From: Methylobacter sp.
GTDB lineage: Bacteria; Pseudomonadota; Gammaproteobacteria; Methylococcales; Methylomonadaceae
Assembly (NCBI GenBank): GCA_030653985.1
Contig: JAURYJ010000040.1
Coordinates: forward strand, 24,734-88,733
DNA length: 64,000 nt
Direction of reading: 5' to 3'
The position numbers and the translations under genes are program-made. The stretch's first letter is position 1. Each line of letters opens with the position of its first letter. The notes beneath the pieces were generated by a model. It made no database searches and was not told where the DNA came from. It worked only from the letters and a program-made list of their open reading frames with translations. Positions 34,125 through 44,435 of this stretch are shown one piece after another.

Positions 34125-34508
34125 ATGAAAGTTTTTAAAAAAATCTTAATTTCTCTTGTTATGGCAATGTCTATGGCTGCAATGTCAACTTCTGCTTTTG
34201 CTGCGCCTGAAGGTGAAGCAGTCGTTAAAGAAGCCATTGAAAACACCCTTGAAGGCATAGCAACCGCACAAGCGGCAATTAAAAGTGGTGATTTATCAAA
34301 CGTTGCAGACATTATTCTTAAAGCGGCTCAAGATTCAAAAGAATTCCGTTTTGAACTTACCGAACGTCAACGTCAAAAAGCGACTAATCTGTTAAAATCT
34401 GCTCGTAAATCGTTTAATGCCGGTAATACTGAAGCTGGCGAAGCTGAATTAGCCGAATCTTTAGCATTATTTACAGAAATGAAAGCTAAATACGATTTAA
34501 CTCATTAA
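34125..34508 (+). CDS. Small secreted helical protein, paralogue 1
   Basis: 127 aa from ATG 34125; an upstream in-frame start would precede the signal peptide with 26 unlikely residues. Sec signal MKVFKKILISLVMAMSMAAM...AFA is followed by a mature domain predicted to be helical: VVKEAIENTLEGIATAQ, ADIILKAAQDSKEF and RQRQKATNLLKSARKSF. Paralogues lie at 34810 and, truncated, near 58835. The layout (periplasmic four-helix bundle of repeated A-x-x-A patterns) recalls small metal-binding proteins of the SmbP type, but the histidines are absent, so I assign no function. Confidence 0.7.
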   Translation: MKVFKKILISLVMAMSMAAMSTSAFAAPEGEAVVKEAIENTLEGIATAQAAIKSGDLSNVADIILKAAQDSKEFRFELTERQRQKATNLLKSARKSFNAGNTEAGEAELAESLALFTEMKAKYDLTH

Positions 34509-34809
34509 TAAATGTCTAATCTGATTAAGCGACATGACAAATACAATTGAGTTAAGATCTGCCTTGATTGGTAGACAGGTTTATGTAGCTTGATTAACGA
34601 AGACATATATATGCTAAAAGTTAGATTCAATTATTTTATCAATGTGATTGAATCTGATTTTAAAATCCAAAACTCACTATAAATCACTCTTCCATAGCTG
34701 GTTGAAAAGATTCAAAATGTGTTAAAATCAATATTAGCATATGGCTATTTTTTAAAAAAATAGTTGTAATGCTTAACTCCAATATAACGATACTTGAGGA
34801 CTGGGTAAT
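34509..34809. other. Gap between the two helical paralogues
   Basis: 301 bp, AT-rich. It contains an inverted repeat AGATTCAAT/ATTGAATCT at 34623-34654 that could end the first gene's transcript, and an A/T palindrome (CTATTTTTTAAAAAAATAG) around 34744-34762 upstream of paralogue 2. No ORF. Confidence 0.5.
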
Positions 34810-35196
34810 ATGAAAATCTTAAAAAAAATCTTACTATCTTTATTAATTGCAGCTTCTATCGGTGCTGTTTCAACTTCAGTATTAGCTGAAACTGATGTTG
34901 GTAGAGTGACATATGCTCCTGCTGATGCAATTGATATAGTAGCCGGTAAAATTAAGGTTGCACTGGATGCGGTGACTAGTGGTTCAGAAGGGGAACAAGT
35001 TGCTGAGCTTATTAAAGACGCATCAGATGCAACCAAAGAAATCAATGCTAATGATAAAGTCGATATTGGGCGTTCAAGAGCGAATAACATTCTAAAATTG
35101 GCCAGAAAACATGCTAAAGAATCAGCTTTGCAAGAAGCTGAACAAGAATTAAGAAATGCACTAAAAGCATTCAATGACTTGAAAAGTTTAATCTAA
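34810..35196 (+). CDS. Small secreted helical protein, paralogue 2
   Basis: 128 aa with a Sec signal (MKILKKILLSLLIAASIGAV...VLA) and a helical mature region. Shared positions with paralogue 1 include A-x-x-I in the first helix, VAELIKDASDATKEI in the second and RANNILKLARKHA in the third. A GAGG ribosome site precedes the ATG. Its own 301-bp upstream gap suggests independent transcription. Function unknown. Confidence 0.7.
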   Translation: MKILKKILLSLLIAASIGAVSTSVLAETDVGRVTYAPADAIDIVAGKIKVALDAVTSGSEGEQVAELIKDASDATKEINANDKVDIGRSRANNILKLARKHAKESALQEAEQELRNALKAFNDLKSLI

Positions 35197-35210
35197 AACT
35201 GATTTTGAGA

Positions 35211-35244
35211 CCATATCAGGATACCATTTGGTTTTCTGATATGG
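35211..35244 (+). terminator. Probable terminator of paralogue 2
   Basis: Inverted repeat CCATATCAG (35211-35219) and CTGATATGG (35236-35244), 15 bp after the stop, followed shortly by a short T-run (ACTTTTTCCC). Confidence 0.5.
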
Positions 35245-35640
35245 CATAAGACTTTTTCCCGCAAGACTTCTGCTTCACCTCGACAATAACCCGGTATCAT
35301 TTTACCTTCTGCTGCAGCGTTGTTGCATAAATCAAAATTCAGTCAAAGCCACCTATCTATAACGTTAGTTTTATTTTATAGGCATAGGCATACCCCATTT
35401 ATCATTTTGTTGAGTACATTCACGCCGTCCATACTTACGCGTTTTGCTCTAGTAAGCTAATATTGCTGAAGTCAGAAAGCCTTTCGTTTGTAAAAAGGTA
35501 AACACAGTGGTTTTTATCGGAATATCAAAATACTCCTGTGGTCGACTCGGAATTAGCCTATCTTTGGCTGCCGCTTCTTCAGTAAATCAGATCGTAAAAT
35601 TACCATGTTGCCGTAACCCATTTGGTATCAATACTAATGT
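35245..35640 (-). pseudogene. Possible transposase remnant in an otherwise empty gap
   Basis: No intact ORF. On the minus strand a short stretch around 35395-35455 reads like the end of a transposase (KYGRRECTQQNDKWG then a stop), with a frameshift and stop codons before it. A TGCATAAATC-like segment near 35330 is reminiscent of insertion-sequence ends. The family cannot be named, and this is a weak call. Confidence 0.25.
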
Positions 35641-36489
35641 TCAGTGCGGTGGCCTTGAGTAGAAGAGTTCAAAAACAGCTTCAAATTGATTATGGGCTTT
35701 TTCAATGATATTATTCAAATCGTCTACCGGTATATTATTGCAAACAATATTTGGAAGGACGTGCACTGTATCAATTTTACACAGATAATTACCGGTCCTT
35801 ATGATTGATGCGACATTTGCAAACGCACCGGTGTAATCAGGATGATCATGTTGAGCAATGGTTTCAATAATAATTTCAGGTAGTCTCCATAACCCGGCTA
35901 ATTCAGCGCCTGTCTGATAATGATTAAAACCTAGTATATTATTTTCTGCTTCAATTTCATCAATATTGCTCGATTCTACTAAGAGACCGATTTGACGTGC
36001 TAATTCAGGAATCCTGCGGTAGAAAACCAGTTGACCAATATCGTGCAGTAATCCACAAATAAATATTGAGTCAAGGTCATCCTTGTTGTTGTGATAAATA
36101 CAGAGTTCTTTACTAATGAGTGCGCAACGTAGGCTTCTGACCCAGAAGTTTTTCATAGACAAGAGGCCGCCGGGCATTGATGAAAACTTGTCTATAATGA
36201 CAGTAGCCAATACCAGATTTTGTAATTCATGAGCACCTATAATCGATATGGCATGCTTAACCGATGCGATGGGTACAGGAAGACAATAAAAAGCACTATT
36301 GACTATTTTAAGCGTTCGGATTGATAATGCGAGGTCTTGTTCAATAATAAAACCGACATCTGCAAGTGATTTATTAGGGTTATCAATGGTTTTTTTCAGT
36401 TCAAAATAGATGTTTGGTGGTGACGTCAGTTGCAAATCACCCCTGAATAAATCTGAACTTTTTAAATGAGAAGAAATAGTCGTTAGCAT
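35641..36489 (-). CDS. HDOD domain signalling protein
   Basis: 282 aa. The HDOD fold is evident: PNIYFELKKTIDNPNKSLADV, IIEQDLALSIRTLKIVNSAFYC, SVKHAISIIGAHELQNLVLAT, then the HD-like FICGLLHDIGQLVF and GAELAGLWRLPEIIIETIAQHD. HDOD proteins are non-catalytic regulators often tied to cyclic-di-GMP or chemotaxis signalling. It is divergent from a GGDEF/EAL protein across a 550-bp gap, which suggests a shared signalling context. The stop lies next to a degraded insertion-sequence region. Confidence 0.9.
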   Translation of the reverse strand: MLTTISSHLKSSDLFRGDLQLTSPPNIYFELKKTIDNPNKSLADVGFIIEQDLALSIRTLKIVNSAFYCLPVPIASVKHAISIIGAHELQNLVLATVIIDKFSSMPGGLLSMKNFWVRSLRCALISKELCIYHNNKDDLDSIFICGLLHDIGQLVFYRRIPELARQIGLLVESSNIDEIEAENNILGFNHYQTGAELAGLWRLPEIIIETIAQHDHPDYTGAFANVASIIRTGNYLCKIDTVHVLPNIVCNNIPVDDLNNIIEKAHNQFEAVFELFYSRPPH

Positions 36490-37042
36490 AGAAAATTAAA
36501 TATTATTGTTTATAGTAGCCCACAAACGATATGATGTAGTTCATATCTGAATTGCTGTCTTAAAAATCAATTCGAATAAATTATTAGGGCGAATATCAAT
36601 GTACTCTCATCTGAGCGAAAAAACGTCTACTTGTCGAAATTATAAGTGCCTGTTATTAGTTATCTTAAGCAGGCTATACACGCCATGGATTGAACATTTT
36701 TTGAGTACGATGGAAATGGACAATTTGAGCTTTGTAAGCAATAAAAATATAAAGCAGACGTCTAAAAGCATTGTTTTTCATTAAAAATTAATAGAATGTT
36801 ACCCATCCATCGTAAATATGATGCAATCAAGGTCATTGATTGTATGTGATTATTTTATCGCAACCCAATATATACATGATTTTATCTTATTGATTAACAA
36901 TAATTTTATACGGATTAGTCGAATATTTATAGCTTATTATCGCAAGTCCACTCAATTTGGCACCTAATCAGGAAGTGCCCGTTTTTTTTAGAAGTACCCT
37001 GAAATCTGGTTATTAGTCTGGCAATACCATTTGGAGATTAGC
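36490..37042. other. AT-rich gap between the HDOD and GGDEF/EAL genes
   Basis: 553 bp. A weak rho-independent-like terminator on the plus strand lies at 36959-36989 (GGCAC, 11-nt loop, GTGCC, then eight T). A 61-codon frame at 36599-36784 has no family resemblance or good ribosome site and is not called. Confidence 0.45.
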
Positions 37043-38899
37043 GTGTTATTTAATTCACATAAAGAAGAAGTCATTATTATTGCTGAAAATGATACATCTT
37101 CAGCCGCAAAGATCACTAATGAATTACAGAGTAATAACTTTTATAATTTTAAATTTGCCGTTAATGGCGCTGAAATTCATAATATTATCAGAAAGTATTA
37201 CCAAAACCCCGAAGCAATAGGCCTAATTATTGTCAGTGACAACTTACCCGGTTGTCAGATTAAAGGTTTGTATAAATCTTTTTCTGATGGCAACGGTGGG
37301 GTATTTATTCCTCTTATTGTTTTGAAAAAAAACTTATATCCAGATTATGATTGGCCTTTGGGTAGCCAATATCTTGTTCATCATTTAAAAGAGCACTATA
37401 GCTCGGTTGAGTTGCAGATGGTGGTTAATTTTTTCATTTGTTTAAAAAATGAAAAATATCTGAGTTACAAACAGCAAGAAAGACTATTGACAGAATTATC
37501 TGAACGAAAACTTGTCGATGCAAAGCTTCAGTACCTAGTTATACATGATGAACTCACCGGCCTGCTTAACCGGAGCAGTTTAGAACAACATATTCAACTA
37601 ACATTAAACCGAAATAGCAGTAGGACTTTTTCTCAGGACAGTGTGCTATTGTTTATCGACCTTGATCGGTTCAGTTTGTTTAATGAACTGGAAGGTTTTG
37701 ATGTTGGCGACCGTTTGTTGACAGAAGTCGTCGGTTTGATAAGGAACATATTAAATAATGTTGGGCTATTTGCCCGAATTGACTCGGATAAATTCGGTCT
37801 TTATCTGGATAACTGTACCATTCTTCAAGCTGAAATATGGTCGAAAAAGATCAAAACATCTATCGATGAATTCCGCTTTATAATTGAAAAAGTTGCTTAC
37901 AATATCACTGCTTCTATAGGATTAAGTTCATTAAATTCTGCAAAATTAATACTACATCCCCGAGAACTTATTTTTCAGGCTCATCAGGCTTGTTGTATGG
38001 CCAAGACTTATGGGGGTAATACCATCTGGAAATATAACAGTGAAGATGCTGCCATTAGAGAAAGGCATCGTGATATTTATTGGGTTCCAATCATAAGAGA
38101 GGCTTTAATAAGCAAACGTTTTTTTTTAGTATTTCAGCCCGTTGTGAAACTGATTAATGGTGAGGTTTCTCATTATGAAGTCTTAATTCGATTAAGGCGC
38201 GAAGATGGTGTAATAATCGGTCCTGGTGAGTTTATTCTAGCCGCTGAAAGAATGGGCTTGATTCATGGTATTGATTTATGGGTAGTCGAAAGTGCCATTG
38301 ATTATCTTGCTACGCTGCCCGCCAAGCAGTCGCATATTTCTTTGGCAATCAATTTGTCCAGCGTTGCTTTTCAAGATTTATCTTTATTGCCAATGATTAA
38401 ACAAAAACTTGAAATGACCGGTGTCAGAGCCGAACGCCTTACCTTTGAAATTACTGAGACAGCGGCTGTAGAAAATTATAAACAAACAAGGTCGATGATT
38501 AATCACATACGTGCTTTGGGCTGTCATTTTGCGTTAGATGATTTTGGTGCTGGTTTTTGCTCTTTTAACTATTTAAAAACGTTTCCAGTGGATTATGTGA
38601 AAATTGACGGTCAGTTTATTAAAAATTTGTTGAATAACGAAACAGACCAGATGTTGGTGCGATCAATGCATCAAATTGCGAAAAAAATGGGTAAAAAAAC
38701 CATAGCTGAATTTGTCGAATGCCCAAAAACAATTCAATTTTTAAGGGTAATAGGTATCGATTATGGGCAAGGTTATATTTTTGGTAAACCCAGTGAGCAG
38801 TTACTGGCGCGGAATGCTTTTCATGATTTAGTGAACACTCCTGTTCAACCAGAGATTTTTACCCAATTTAAAATAGAACCCTGTTCACGCTACAGCTGA
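37043..38899 (+). CDS. Receiver-like / degenerate GGDEF / EAL cyclic-di-GMP phosphodiesterase
   Basis: About 618 aa from a GTG at 37043 with GGAG six bases upstream; the TTG 12 bp earlier is that ribosome site. The N-terminal 130 residues look like a receiver fold without clear phosphorylation residues. The GGDEF domain (HDELTGLLNRSSLEQH, DLDRFSLFNELEGFDVGD) has SDKF where GGDEF belongs (RIDSDKFGLYL), so cyclase activity is unlikely. The EAL domain keeps EVLIRL, INLS, EITET, DDFGAGFCSF, KIDGQFI and AEFVE, so it should hydrolyse cyclic-di-GMP. Confidence 0.9.
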   Translation: MLFNSHKEEVIIIAENDTSSAAKITNELQSNNFYNFKFAVNGAEIHNIIRKYYQNPEAIGLIIVSDNLPGCQIKGLYKSFSDGNGGVFIPLIVLKKNLYPDYDWPLGSQYLVHHLKEHYSSVELQMVVNFFICLKNEKYLSYKQQERLLTELSERKLVDAKLQYLVIHDELTGLLNRSSLEQHIQLTLNRNSSRTFSQDSVLLFIDLDRFSLFNELEGFDVGDRLLTEVVGLIRNILNNVGLFARIDSDKFGLYLDNCTILQAEIWSKKIKTSIDEFRFIIEKVAYNITASIGLSSLNSAKLILHPRELIFQAHQACCMAKTYGGNTIWKYNSEDAAIRERHRDIYWVPIIREALISKRFFLVFQPVVKLINGEVSHYEVLIRLRREDGVIIGPGEFILAAERMGLIHGIDLWVVESAIDYLATLPAKQSHISLAINLSSVAFQDLSLLPMIKQKLEMTGVRAERLTFEITETAAVENYKQTRSMINHIRALGCHFALDDFGAGFCSFNYLKTFPVDYVKIDGQFIKNLLNNETDQMLVRSMHQIAKKMGKKTIAEFVECPKTIQFLRVIGIDYGQGYIFGKPSEQLLARNAFHDLVNTPVQPEIFTQFKIEPCSRYS

Positions 38900-38967
38900 A
38901 TAACCTTAAGAACCTGAACATTGTTAATCTATTCATAATCTGCGTTTCTTCTGTTACGGACTGGTTA

Positions 38968-40323
38968 CTATTTTCCAATGCAGAAACTAGAAAATATTTT
39001 CCCCAGTAAATCATCCGAAGTGAATTTTCCGGTAATTTCCGCAAGGCTGTTTTGCGCTTGTCTTAAGTCTTCCGCGACCAGTTCTCCGGCCTGACTGCCT
39101 CTCAATTGGTTTAAGGCGCTATCAACAAACTCATGGCCTTTGTTCAAGGCGTCTATGTGCCGTCTTCGAGCAATAAAAACATTGTCCGTAGCTTCATTAA
39201 AACCGACGCTCTGTTTGAGGTGTTGTTTTAATAATGCCATGCCGTTGCCGGTTTTAATAGACAAGTAGATTTGAGAGCCTGACTCTGTTTGTTTGATTTC
39301 CGGCTCTATGCCAAGCAGGTCTATTTTGTTATAGACCTGAGTGATGTTGCCGCTAGAAGGCAGGGTTTTTAATATCGATTCTATTTCCGGTTCTCTGGCA
39401 TCAATCAGCAATAAGATTTTGTCGGCATTTTTGATTTCCTGATGCGCCCTGCGAATGCCTTCTTGTTCTATCGCATTGTCGCTTTCACGCAAGCCTGCGG
39501 TATCGATGATATGCAAAGGCATGCCGTCCAGCTGGATACGCTCTTTTAACACGTCGCGCGTAGTTCCGGCTATGTCGGTGACTATAGCGGCTTCATGTCC
39601 GGCCAATGCATTGAGCAAGCTGGATTTTCCGGCGTTGGGTTTTCCGGCTAAGACCACAGTCATACCGTCGCGCAGCAAGCGCCCTTGTTGCGCCGTTTTT
39701 TGGATTTGTTCTAAGCGTTGTTGTAATTTCACTAGCCGGTTTTCGACGACGCCGTCGGTCAGAAAGTCAATTTCTTCATCGACAAAATCGATCGCCGCTT
39801 CGACGTAAATTCTGAGCTCGGTGAGTTCGTCAACCAGTTCATTGATCTGTACTGAGAAAACACCCTGCATCGATTTTTGCGCCGACCGGACCGATTGTTC
39901 AGTGCTGCTTTCTATTAAGTCGGCAACGGCTTCGGCCTGGGCTAAATCAAGTTTGTCATTAAGAAAGGCGCGTTCGGTAAATTCACCAGGATTGGCTAGT
40001 CGTGCACCTAGCGATAAAACCCGTCGCAACAGCATGTCCAATACCACTGAGCCGCCATGACCTTGGAGTTCAAGTATGTGTTCACCGGTATACGAGGCAG
40101 GTCCCGGAAAATAAAGGCTGATACCGGAATCGATCACTGAGTTGTCGTCATCGTAAAAAGATGAATACAAAGCCAGTCGGGGAGTTAATGCGCGACCAAT
40201 GAGGCGCTTGGCTATTTCGGGAACTAATGCCCCCGAAATACGAATAATGCCAACACCGCCATTCCCTGGTGGTGTTGCAATGGCGGCAATGGTATCTAGG
40301 TAAGCAATATCCACTGTAGCCAA
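38968..40323 (-). CDS. mnmE: tRNA modification GTPase MnmE
   Basis: 451 aa. N-terminal folate-binding domain ([20 protein letters not shown]), the helical domain, an inserted G domain ([40 protein letters not shown]) and the C-terminal FCIGK with the catalytic Cys. It forms 5-carboxymethylaminomethyl-uridine at the tRNA wobble base together with MnmG, which is not in the window. It follows yidC closely (2 bp) in the conserved rpmH-rnpA-yidD-yidC-mnmE order. Confidence 0.97.
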   Translation of the reverse strand: MATVDIAYLDTIAAIATPPGNGGVGIIRISGALVPEIAKRLIGRALTPRLALYSSFYDDDNSVIDSGISLYFPGPASYTGEHILELQGHGGSVVLDMLLRRVLSLGARLANPGEFTERAFLNDKLDLAQAEAVADLIESSTEQSVRSAQKSMQGVFSVQINELVDELTELRIYVEAAIDFVDEEIDFLTDGVVENRLVKLQQRLEQIQKTAQQGRLLRDGMTVVLAGKPNAGKSSLLNALAGHEAAIVTDIAGTTRDVLKERIQLDGMPLHIIDTAGLRESDNAIEQEGIRRAHQEIKNADKILLLIDAREPEIESILKTLPSSGNITQVYNKIDLLGIEPEIKQTESGSQIYLSIKTGNGMALLKQHLKQSVGFNEATDNVFIARRRHIDALNKGHEFVDSALNQLRGSQAGELVAEDLRQAQNSLAEITGKFTSDDLLGKIFSSFCIGK

Positions 40324-40325
40324 AG

Positions 40326-42038
40326 TTATGGCATTTTAGCTATTTGCCGGGTGATATACGACTGTTGAATAATAGACAGGGTATTATTGACCACCCAATA
40401 TAAAACCAAACCAGCCGGAAAAAACAGGAAGAAGATAGTGAAGATAATTGGAAACATCTTCATGACTTTAGCCTGTATCGGATCAATCGGTGCAGGATTT
40501 AAGCTTTGCTGAATTTTCATGGTGATACCCATGATAACGGGCAAAACATAAAAGGGATCCTGTGAAGATAAATCCTGTATCCATAGCATAAAAGGCGCAT
40601 GACGAAATTCAACGGTTTCGCTCAATACCCAATATAAACACATAAACACCGGAATCTGCACCAAAATAGGCAGACAGCCTCCCAATGGATTGACCTTTTC
40701 TTTTTTATACAAGGCCATCATTTCAGTGTTGAAACGCGGTCTGTCATCAGCAAAACGTTCTTGCAGTTCTTTAAGACGCGGCTGAATTTTACGCATTTTA
40801 GCCATTGATTTATAACTGGCTTGTGATAATGGGAAAAACAGTAATTTAATACACAGGGTTACACCAATAATGGCCACGCCCCAATTACCAACAGCGTTAT
40901 AAATTTGATTCAATACCCAATAAATTGGTTTGCCAATAAAAGTTAAAAAACTGTAATCAACGGTAAGTTCAAGACCGTGCGCAGTTTCTTCCATCATTGG
41001 CTGAATTTTAGGCCCAGCAAATAATTTAGCCACAAATTGAGCATCTGAATTTGCGTTAACAGTGACTAATGGAGAATAAGTTCCGATCACATAACGGGCA
41101 TCATTCAGCGTTTTAGTATAGAAGTGATTTTCTTTATCCGCAGGCGGAACCCATGCTGAGGCAAAGTAATGCTGAATGATTGCTGTCCAACCACCGACGG
41201 TCGCAACATCAAGATTTTCATCATCCATATCGTCAAAGCTTATTTTTTGATATTTATTTTTCTCGGTATAAATAACGCCGCCCGCATAAGCTCTCATACC
41301 GCCGGTCAGCATACCGCCACCGCTTGTGGTATCAGGAACCCTGAGTAGTTGGCTGTATTGTCTGCCAGACCAATCCTTTGAAGAAGCATTTTTTACTTTT
41401 TGTTCGAGCGTTATTTCGTAACTGCCGCGCTTAAAGGTAAATAATTTGGTAATAATCAGGCCGCTGTTATCTGTCCATGTTAAGGGGACGGTTACGCTAT
41501 CTTGTCCTGGTTGCAGGTCATAATTGGTCTGCTCATTTTTAAAAACCGTATGATGATTCGGCGCCGCCGCGAAACCGCTTTCGGCAATTAAACCGCTTTG
41601 GGCGACAAATAACTTTTCCTGACTGCTGTCAAATAAACGTACGGGGGTGATGTTTTTTTCTGTGGGCGCCAAACCAATTAGTTCGCGCAAACTATTTACC
41701 CAGGTATTGGATTTTTCCTGTGGATAGTCCAGCAAATCCAGATTCTGGATGGTGCCTCCTTTGGTGTCAATTTCGAGAGCAAGTACATCGGTTTTAACAG
41801 TAATGATATTGGCAGATGACAATGTTGCCAATGGAACGGCTGTCGTATCTTGATCTGACGGTTCTGTTTGAGCCGATGCTCCCGTGGCAGAGGGCAAATC
41901 TTCTTTGGTATTGGTCGCTACGGTATCGACAACAGCAGCAATTTCAGGTTTCGGGCCATAATCCTGTTGCCAAGCTTGTTGCAGCATAAAAACAAGCATT
42001 GCAAAAGTAACGATCAGTACAAATCTTATATTATCCAT
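40326..42038 (-). CDS. yidC: Membrane protein insertase YidC
   Basis: 570 aa from the ATG at 42038 ([19 protein letters not shown]). The frame continues 15 codons upstream into yidD but the family begins with this first transmembrane helix. A large periplasmic domain (about 100-340) is followed by the conserved insertase core [35 protein letters not shown] and [17 protein letters not shown]. It inserts membrane proteins alone or with Sec. It overlaps yidD by 8 bp. Confidence 0.96.
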   Translation of the reverse strand: MDNIRFVLIVTFAMLVFMLQQAWQQDYGPKPEIAAVVDTVATNTKEDLPSATGASAQTEPSDQDTTAVPLATLSSANIITVKTDVLALEIDTKGGTIQNLDLLDYPQEKSNTWVNSLRELIGLAPTEKNITPVRLFDSSQEKLFVAQSGLIAESGFAAAPNHHTVFKNEQTNYDLQPGQDSVTVPLTWTDNSGLIITKLFTFKRGSYEITLEQKVKNASSKDWSGRQYSQLLRVPDTTSGGGMLTGGMRAYAGGVIYTEKNKYQKISFDDMDDENLDVATVGGWTAIIQHYFASAWVPPADKENHFYTKTLNDARYVIGTYSPLVTVNANSDAQFVAKLFAGPKIQPMMEETAHGLELTVDYSFLTFIGKPIYWVLNQIYNAVGNWGVAIIGVTLCIKLLFFPLSQASYKSMAKMRKIQPRLKELQERFADDRPRFNTEMMALYKKEKVNPLGGCLPILVQIPVFMCLYWVLSETVEFRHAPFMLWIQDLSSQDPFYVLPVIMGITMKIQQSLNPAPIDPIQAKVMKMFPIIFTIFFLFFPAGLVLYWVVNNTLSIIQQSYITRQIAKMP

Positions 42039-42264
42039 TCTTATTACCAAATTTTTCTGGAACGGGATCAATGCCACCTTCATGGAACGGATGGCATCTT
42101 AATAATCTTTTAAGGGTCAGATAGGAGCCGATAATGGCTCCATGGAGCTGAAGCGCTTCCAGAGAATAACTTGAACAACTTGGATAGAAGCGACATCTAT
42201 CGCCTAGCAGAGGACTAATAAAGTACCGGTAGAACTTTATAATTGCTATGAGTATGAATCGCAT
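42031..42264 (-). CDS. yidD: Membrane protein insertion efficiency factor YidD
   Basis: 77 aa, amphipathic, with the family motif [27 protein letters not shown] and [17 protein letters not shown]. It overlaps rnpA at the 5' end and yidC at the 3' end. It assists YidC-dependent insertion. Confidence 0.95.
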   Translation of the reverse strand: MRFILIAIIKFYRYFISPLLGDRCRFYPSCSSYSLEALQLHGAIIGSYLTLKRLLRCHPFHEGGIDPVPEKFGNKNG

Positions 42265-42614
42265 CGGGATACCAGCTTAAGCCAATGCTTTTCCAATGAT
42301 TTTCTTAACAAATCCAGTGGCGCATCAACGGCTTCTCTACGAGCCAAAACAACAATATCCATATTCCCTAAACCATGTTGTTTTATTCTAAAGTTTTCCC
42401 TGACAGTTCGTTTAATCACATTCCTTTGCACTGCCTTTCTTATATTTTTTTTAGCAATTGCCAAGCCTAGTCGCGGATGATCGAAATCATTCCGTATAGC
42501 TAACAGGGTAAAATATTGGTCGCTTGATTTTACAGGCTTAGCAAAAACCTTTTTATATTCAGCTGGTTTTTTTAACCGTAACTGCGGGGGGAAACTAAAA
42601 ACTTCTTCAGCCAC
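42246..42614 (-). CDS. rnpA: Ribonuclease P protein component
   Basis: 122 aa starting at a GTG. The basic RNA-binding signature [28 protein letters not shown] lies in the middle, as in all RnpA proteins. It processes tRNA 5' ends with the M1 RNA. It starts 11 bp after the rpmH stop, in the usual rpmH-rnpA pair. Confidence 0.95.
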   Translation of the reverse strand: MAEEVFSFPPQLRLKKPAEYKKVFAKPVKSSDQYFTLLAIRNDFDHPRLGLAIAKKNIRKAVQRNVIKRTVRENFRIKQHGLGNMDIVVLARREAVDAPLDLLRKSLEKHWLKLVSRCDSYS

Positions 42615-42625
42615 ACAACCATCAA

Positions 42626-42760
42626 CTAAACGGTTAACTGGGCGCGTCCTTTTGCTCTACGAGCATTAATAACTCTACGGCCACCGACTGTTGCCATTCT
42701 TGCACGAAAACCATGTGTTCTTGCGCGTTTAATTTTACTAGGTTGGTATGTTCTTTTCAT
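42626..42760 (-). CDS. rpmH: 50S ribosomal protein L34
   Basis: 44 codons from ATG 42760 to TAG at 42626. The translation starts [20 protein letters not shown] and ends GRAQLTV, with the invariant [18 protein letters not shown] segment. It is too short for most gene callers and is transcribed away from dnaA, 170 bp to the right, as in most bacteria. Confidence 0.97.
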   Translation of the reverse strand: MKRTYQPSKIKRARTHGFRARMATVGGRRVINARRAKGRAQLTV

Positions 42761-42930
42761 TGTACTTAAGGCCTGATCAGGTGAGTGTTAACAAAAACAG
42801 ATAAAAAAGACAGCGGATGATAAAATAAACGGCTAGGTCTGTCAATTCTGTAGCGCAATGTTTTATTACTGTATCGTGATAAAATGCAAAATTACTTCAT
42901 TAATTTTAATCAACTTTTTTTACTATTTCA

Positions 42931-44247
42931 ATGAGCTCAATTTGGAACAACTGTCTTTCTAAACTTGAAAACGAAATTTCAGGTTCTGACTTCAGTACAT
43001 GGATAAGGCCCCTTCAGGCCATAGAAAGCGATGGACACATAAAATTATTAGCTCCAAATCGGTTTGTACTGGACTGGGTTAAAGAGCATCATTTTGCAAA
43101 AATTGAAGAAACGATTGATGAGTTTTCCAATGGAACATTACAATTAAGTCTTGAAATTGGATCTAAAAATTCATCTGTTACTCCTACTGCTAAAATAGCA
43201 AAGCCTGCCGGTACTCAAAAAAGCAGTCCCAACTTTCTCAACAAGGCCTTCACTTTCGATAATTTTGTTGAAGGTAAATCCAATCAGTTGGCTAGGGCCG
43301 CTTCCATGCAGGTTTCTGAAAATATTGGTAAAGCTTATAATCCGTTGCTCATTTATGGCAGCTCAGGTTTAGGTAAAACTCATATGATGCATGCGATTGG
43401 TAATGCTGTTTTACAAAAAAATCCATCGGCAACGGTCATTTATCTGCACTCTGAAAAATTTGTTCAGGATATGGTTAGAGCATTACAACAAAATTCCATT
43501 AATGCCTTTAAAGAATTTTATCGTAGCGTTGATGTGCTGTTAATCGACGATATTCAATTTTTTGCCGGCAAGGAACGCTCTCAGGAAGAATTCTTCCATA
43601 CTTTCAATACATTATTGGAAAAAAAACATCAAGTCATCTTAACCTGCGACAAATATCCAAAGGAAATTATAGGTCTTGAAGATCGATTAAAATCGCGATT
43701 TGGCTGGGGACTTCCTGTTTTAATCGAGCCCCCTGATATGGAAACCAGAGCCGCTATTTTAATGAAGAAAGCGGCTTTTGTTAATATTGAATTAGCTCAG
43801 GACGTTGCTTTTTTTATCGCTAAACGGATTCCTTCCAACGTTCGAGATCTGGAAGGCGCTTTGCGACGAGTCATTGCCAACGCACAATTTACCGGCCGTG
43901 ACATCACCATCGACTTTACCAAGGAAGCGCTGCATGATTTAATTTCTTTGCAGGATAAACTGGTTAATATCGACAATATTCAAAAAACAGTTGCCGAATA
44001 TTTTAAAATTCGAGTGGCCGACTTGTCTTCTAAAAACAGAAAACAATCCATTACTAGGCCAAGGCAAATGGCTATGTGCTTAGCCAGAGAATTAACTTCA
44101 CACAGTTTTCCTGAAATTGGCGATGCCTTTGGCGGTCGTGATCACACCACAGTAATGAATGCCTGTAAACGAATTGCTGAGTTAAAAGAAACGGATAATA
44201 AAATTGCTGAGGATTATTCCAACCTGTTGAGAACCCTGTCACATTAA
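42931..44247 (+). CDS. dnaA: Chromosomal replication initiator DnaA
   Basis: 438 aa. Domain I ([21 protein letters not shown]), a short linker, the AAA+ domain with Walker [12 protein letters not shown] and Walker [10 protein letters not shown], and the DNA-binding signature [20 protein letters not shown] near the C-terminus. It binds TTATCCACA boxes such as those in the 32.4-32.96 kb gap. A single exact box at 44260-44268, just past its stop, may serve local regulation. Confidence 0.98.
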   Translation: MSSIWNNCLSKLENEISGSDFSTWIRPLQAIESDGHIKLLAPNRFVLDWVKEHHFAKIEETIDEFSNGTLQLSLEIGSKNSSVTPTAKIAKPAGTQKSSPNFLNKAFTFDNFVEGKSNQLARAASMQVSENIGKAYNPLLIYGSSGLGKTHMMHAIGNAVLQKNPSATVIYLHSEKFVQDMVRALQQNSINAFKEFYRSVDVLLIDDIQFFAGKERSQEEFFHTFNTLLEKKHQVILTCDKYPKEIIGLEDRLKSRFGWGLPVLIEPPDMETRAAILMKKAAFVNIELAQDVAFFIAKRIPSNVRDLEGALRRVIANAQFTGRDITIDFTKEALHDLISLQDKLVNIDNIQKTVAEYFKIRVADLSSKNRKQSITRPRQMAMCLARELTSHSFPEIGDAFGGRDHTTVMNACKRIAELKETDNKIAEDYSNLLRTLSH

Positions 44248-44259
44248 CCGGGAGTAACC

Positions 44260-44268
44260 TGTGGATAA
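44260..44268 (-). promoter_or_regulatory. DnaA box between dnaA and dnaN
   Basis: TGTGGATAA, the reverse complement of the consensus TTATCCACA, 13 bp after the dnaA stop. It is alone; the next candidate (TTTTCCACA near 44384) has one mismatch. Confidence 0.6.
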
Positions 44269-44435
44269 GATGTAATCTTGCCAACAGTCTTTATTTAACC
44301 CCAGGATATACACAGTGTGTGTATATCATTAGCCACACTATTTACAACAATATAACTAATTGATTATTAAGGGTAAAAAGCTGTTTTCCACAGTTTCCTT
44401 TTAAGCTAATAGTAATAATAGAAATATATTCTTTT

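Noticed and set aside
36599..36784. 61-codon ORF in the HDOD-GGDEF gap
   Set aside because: No ribosome site, no recognisable composition or family; chance frame in AT-rich DNA.
42761..42930. oriC in the rpmH-dnaA gap
   Set aside because: No TTATCCACA boxes there, unlike the cluster at 32.57-32.79 kb.
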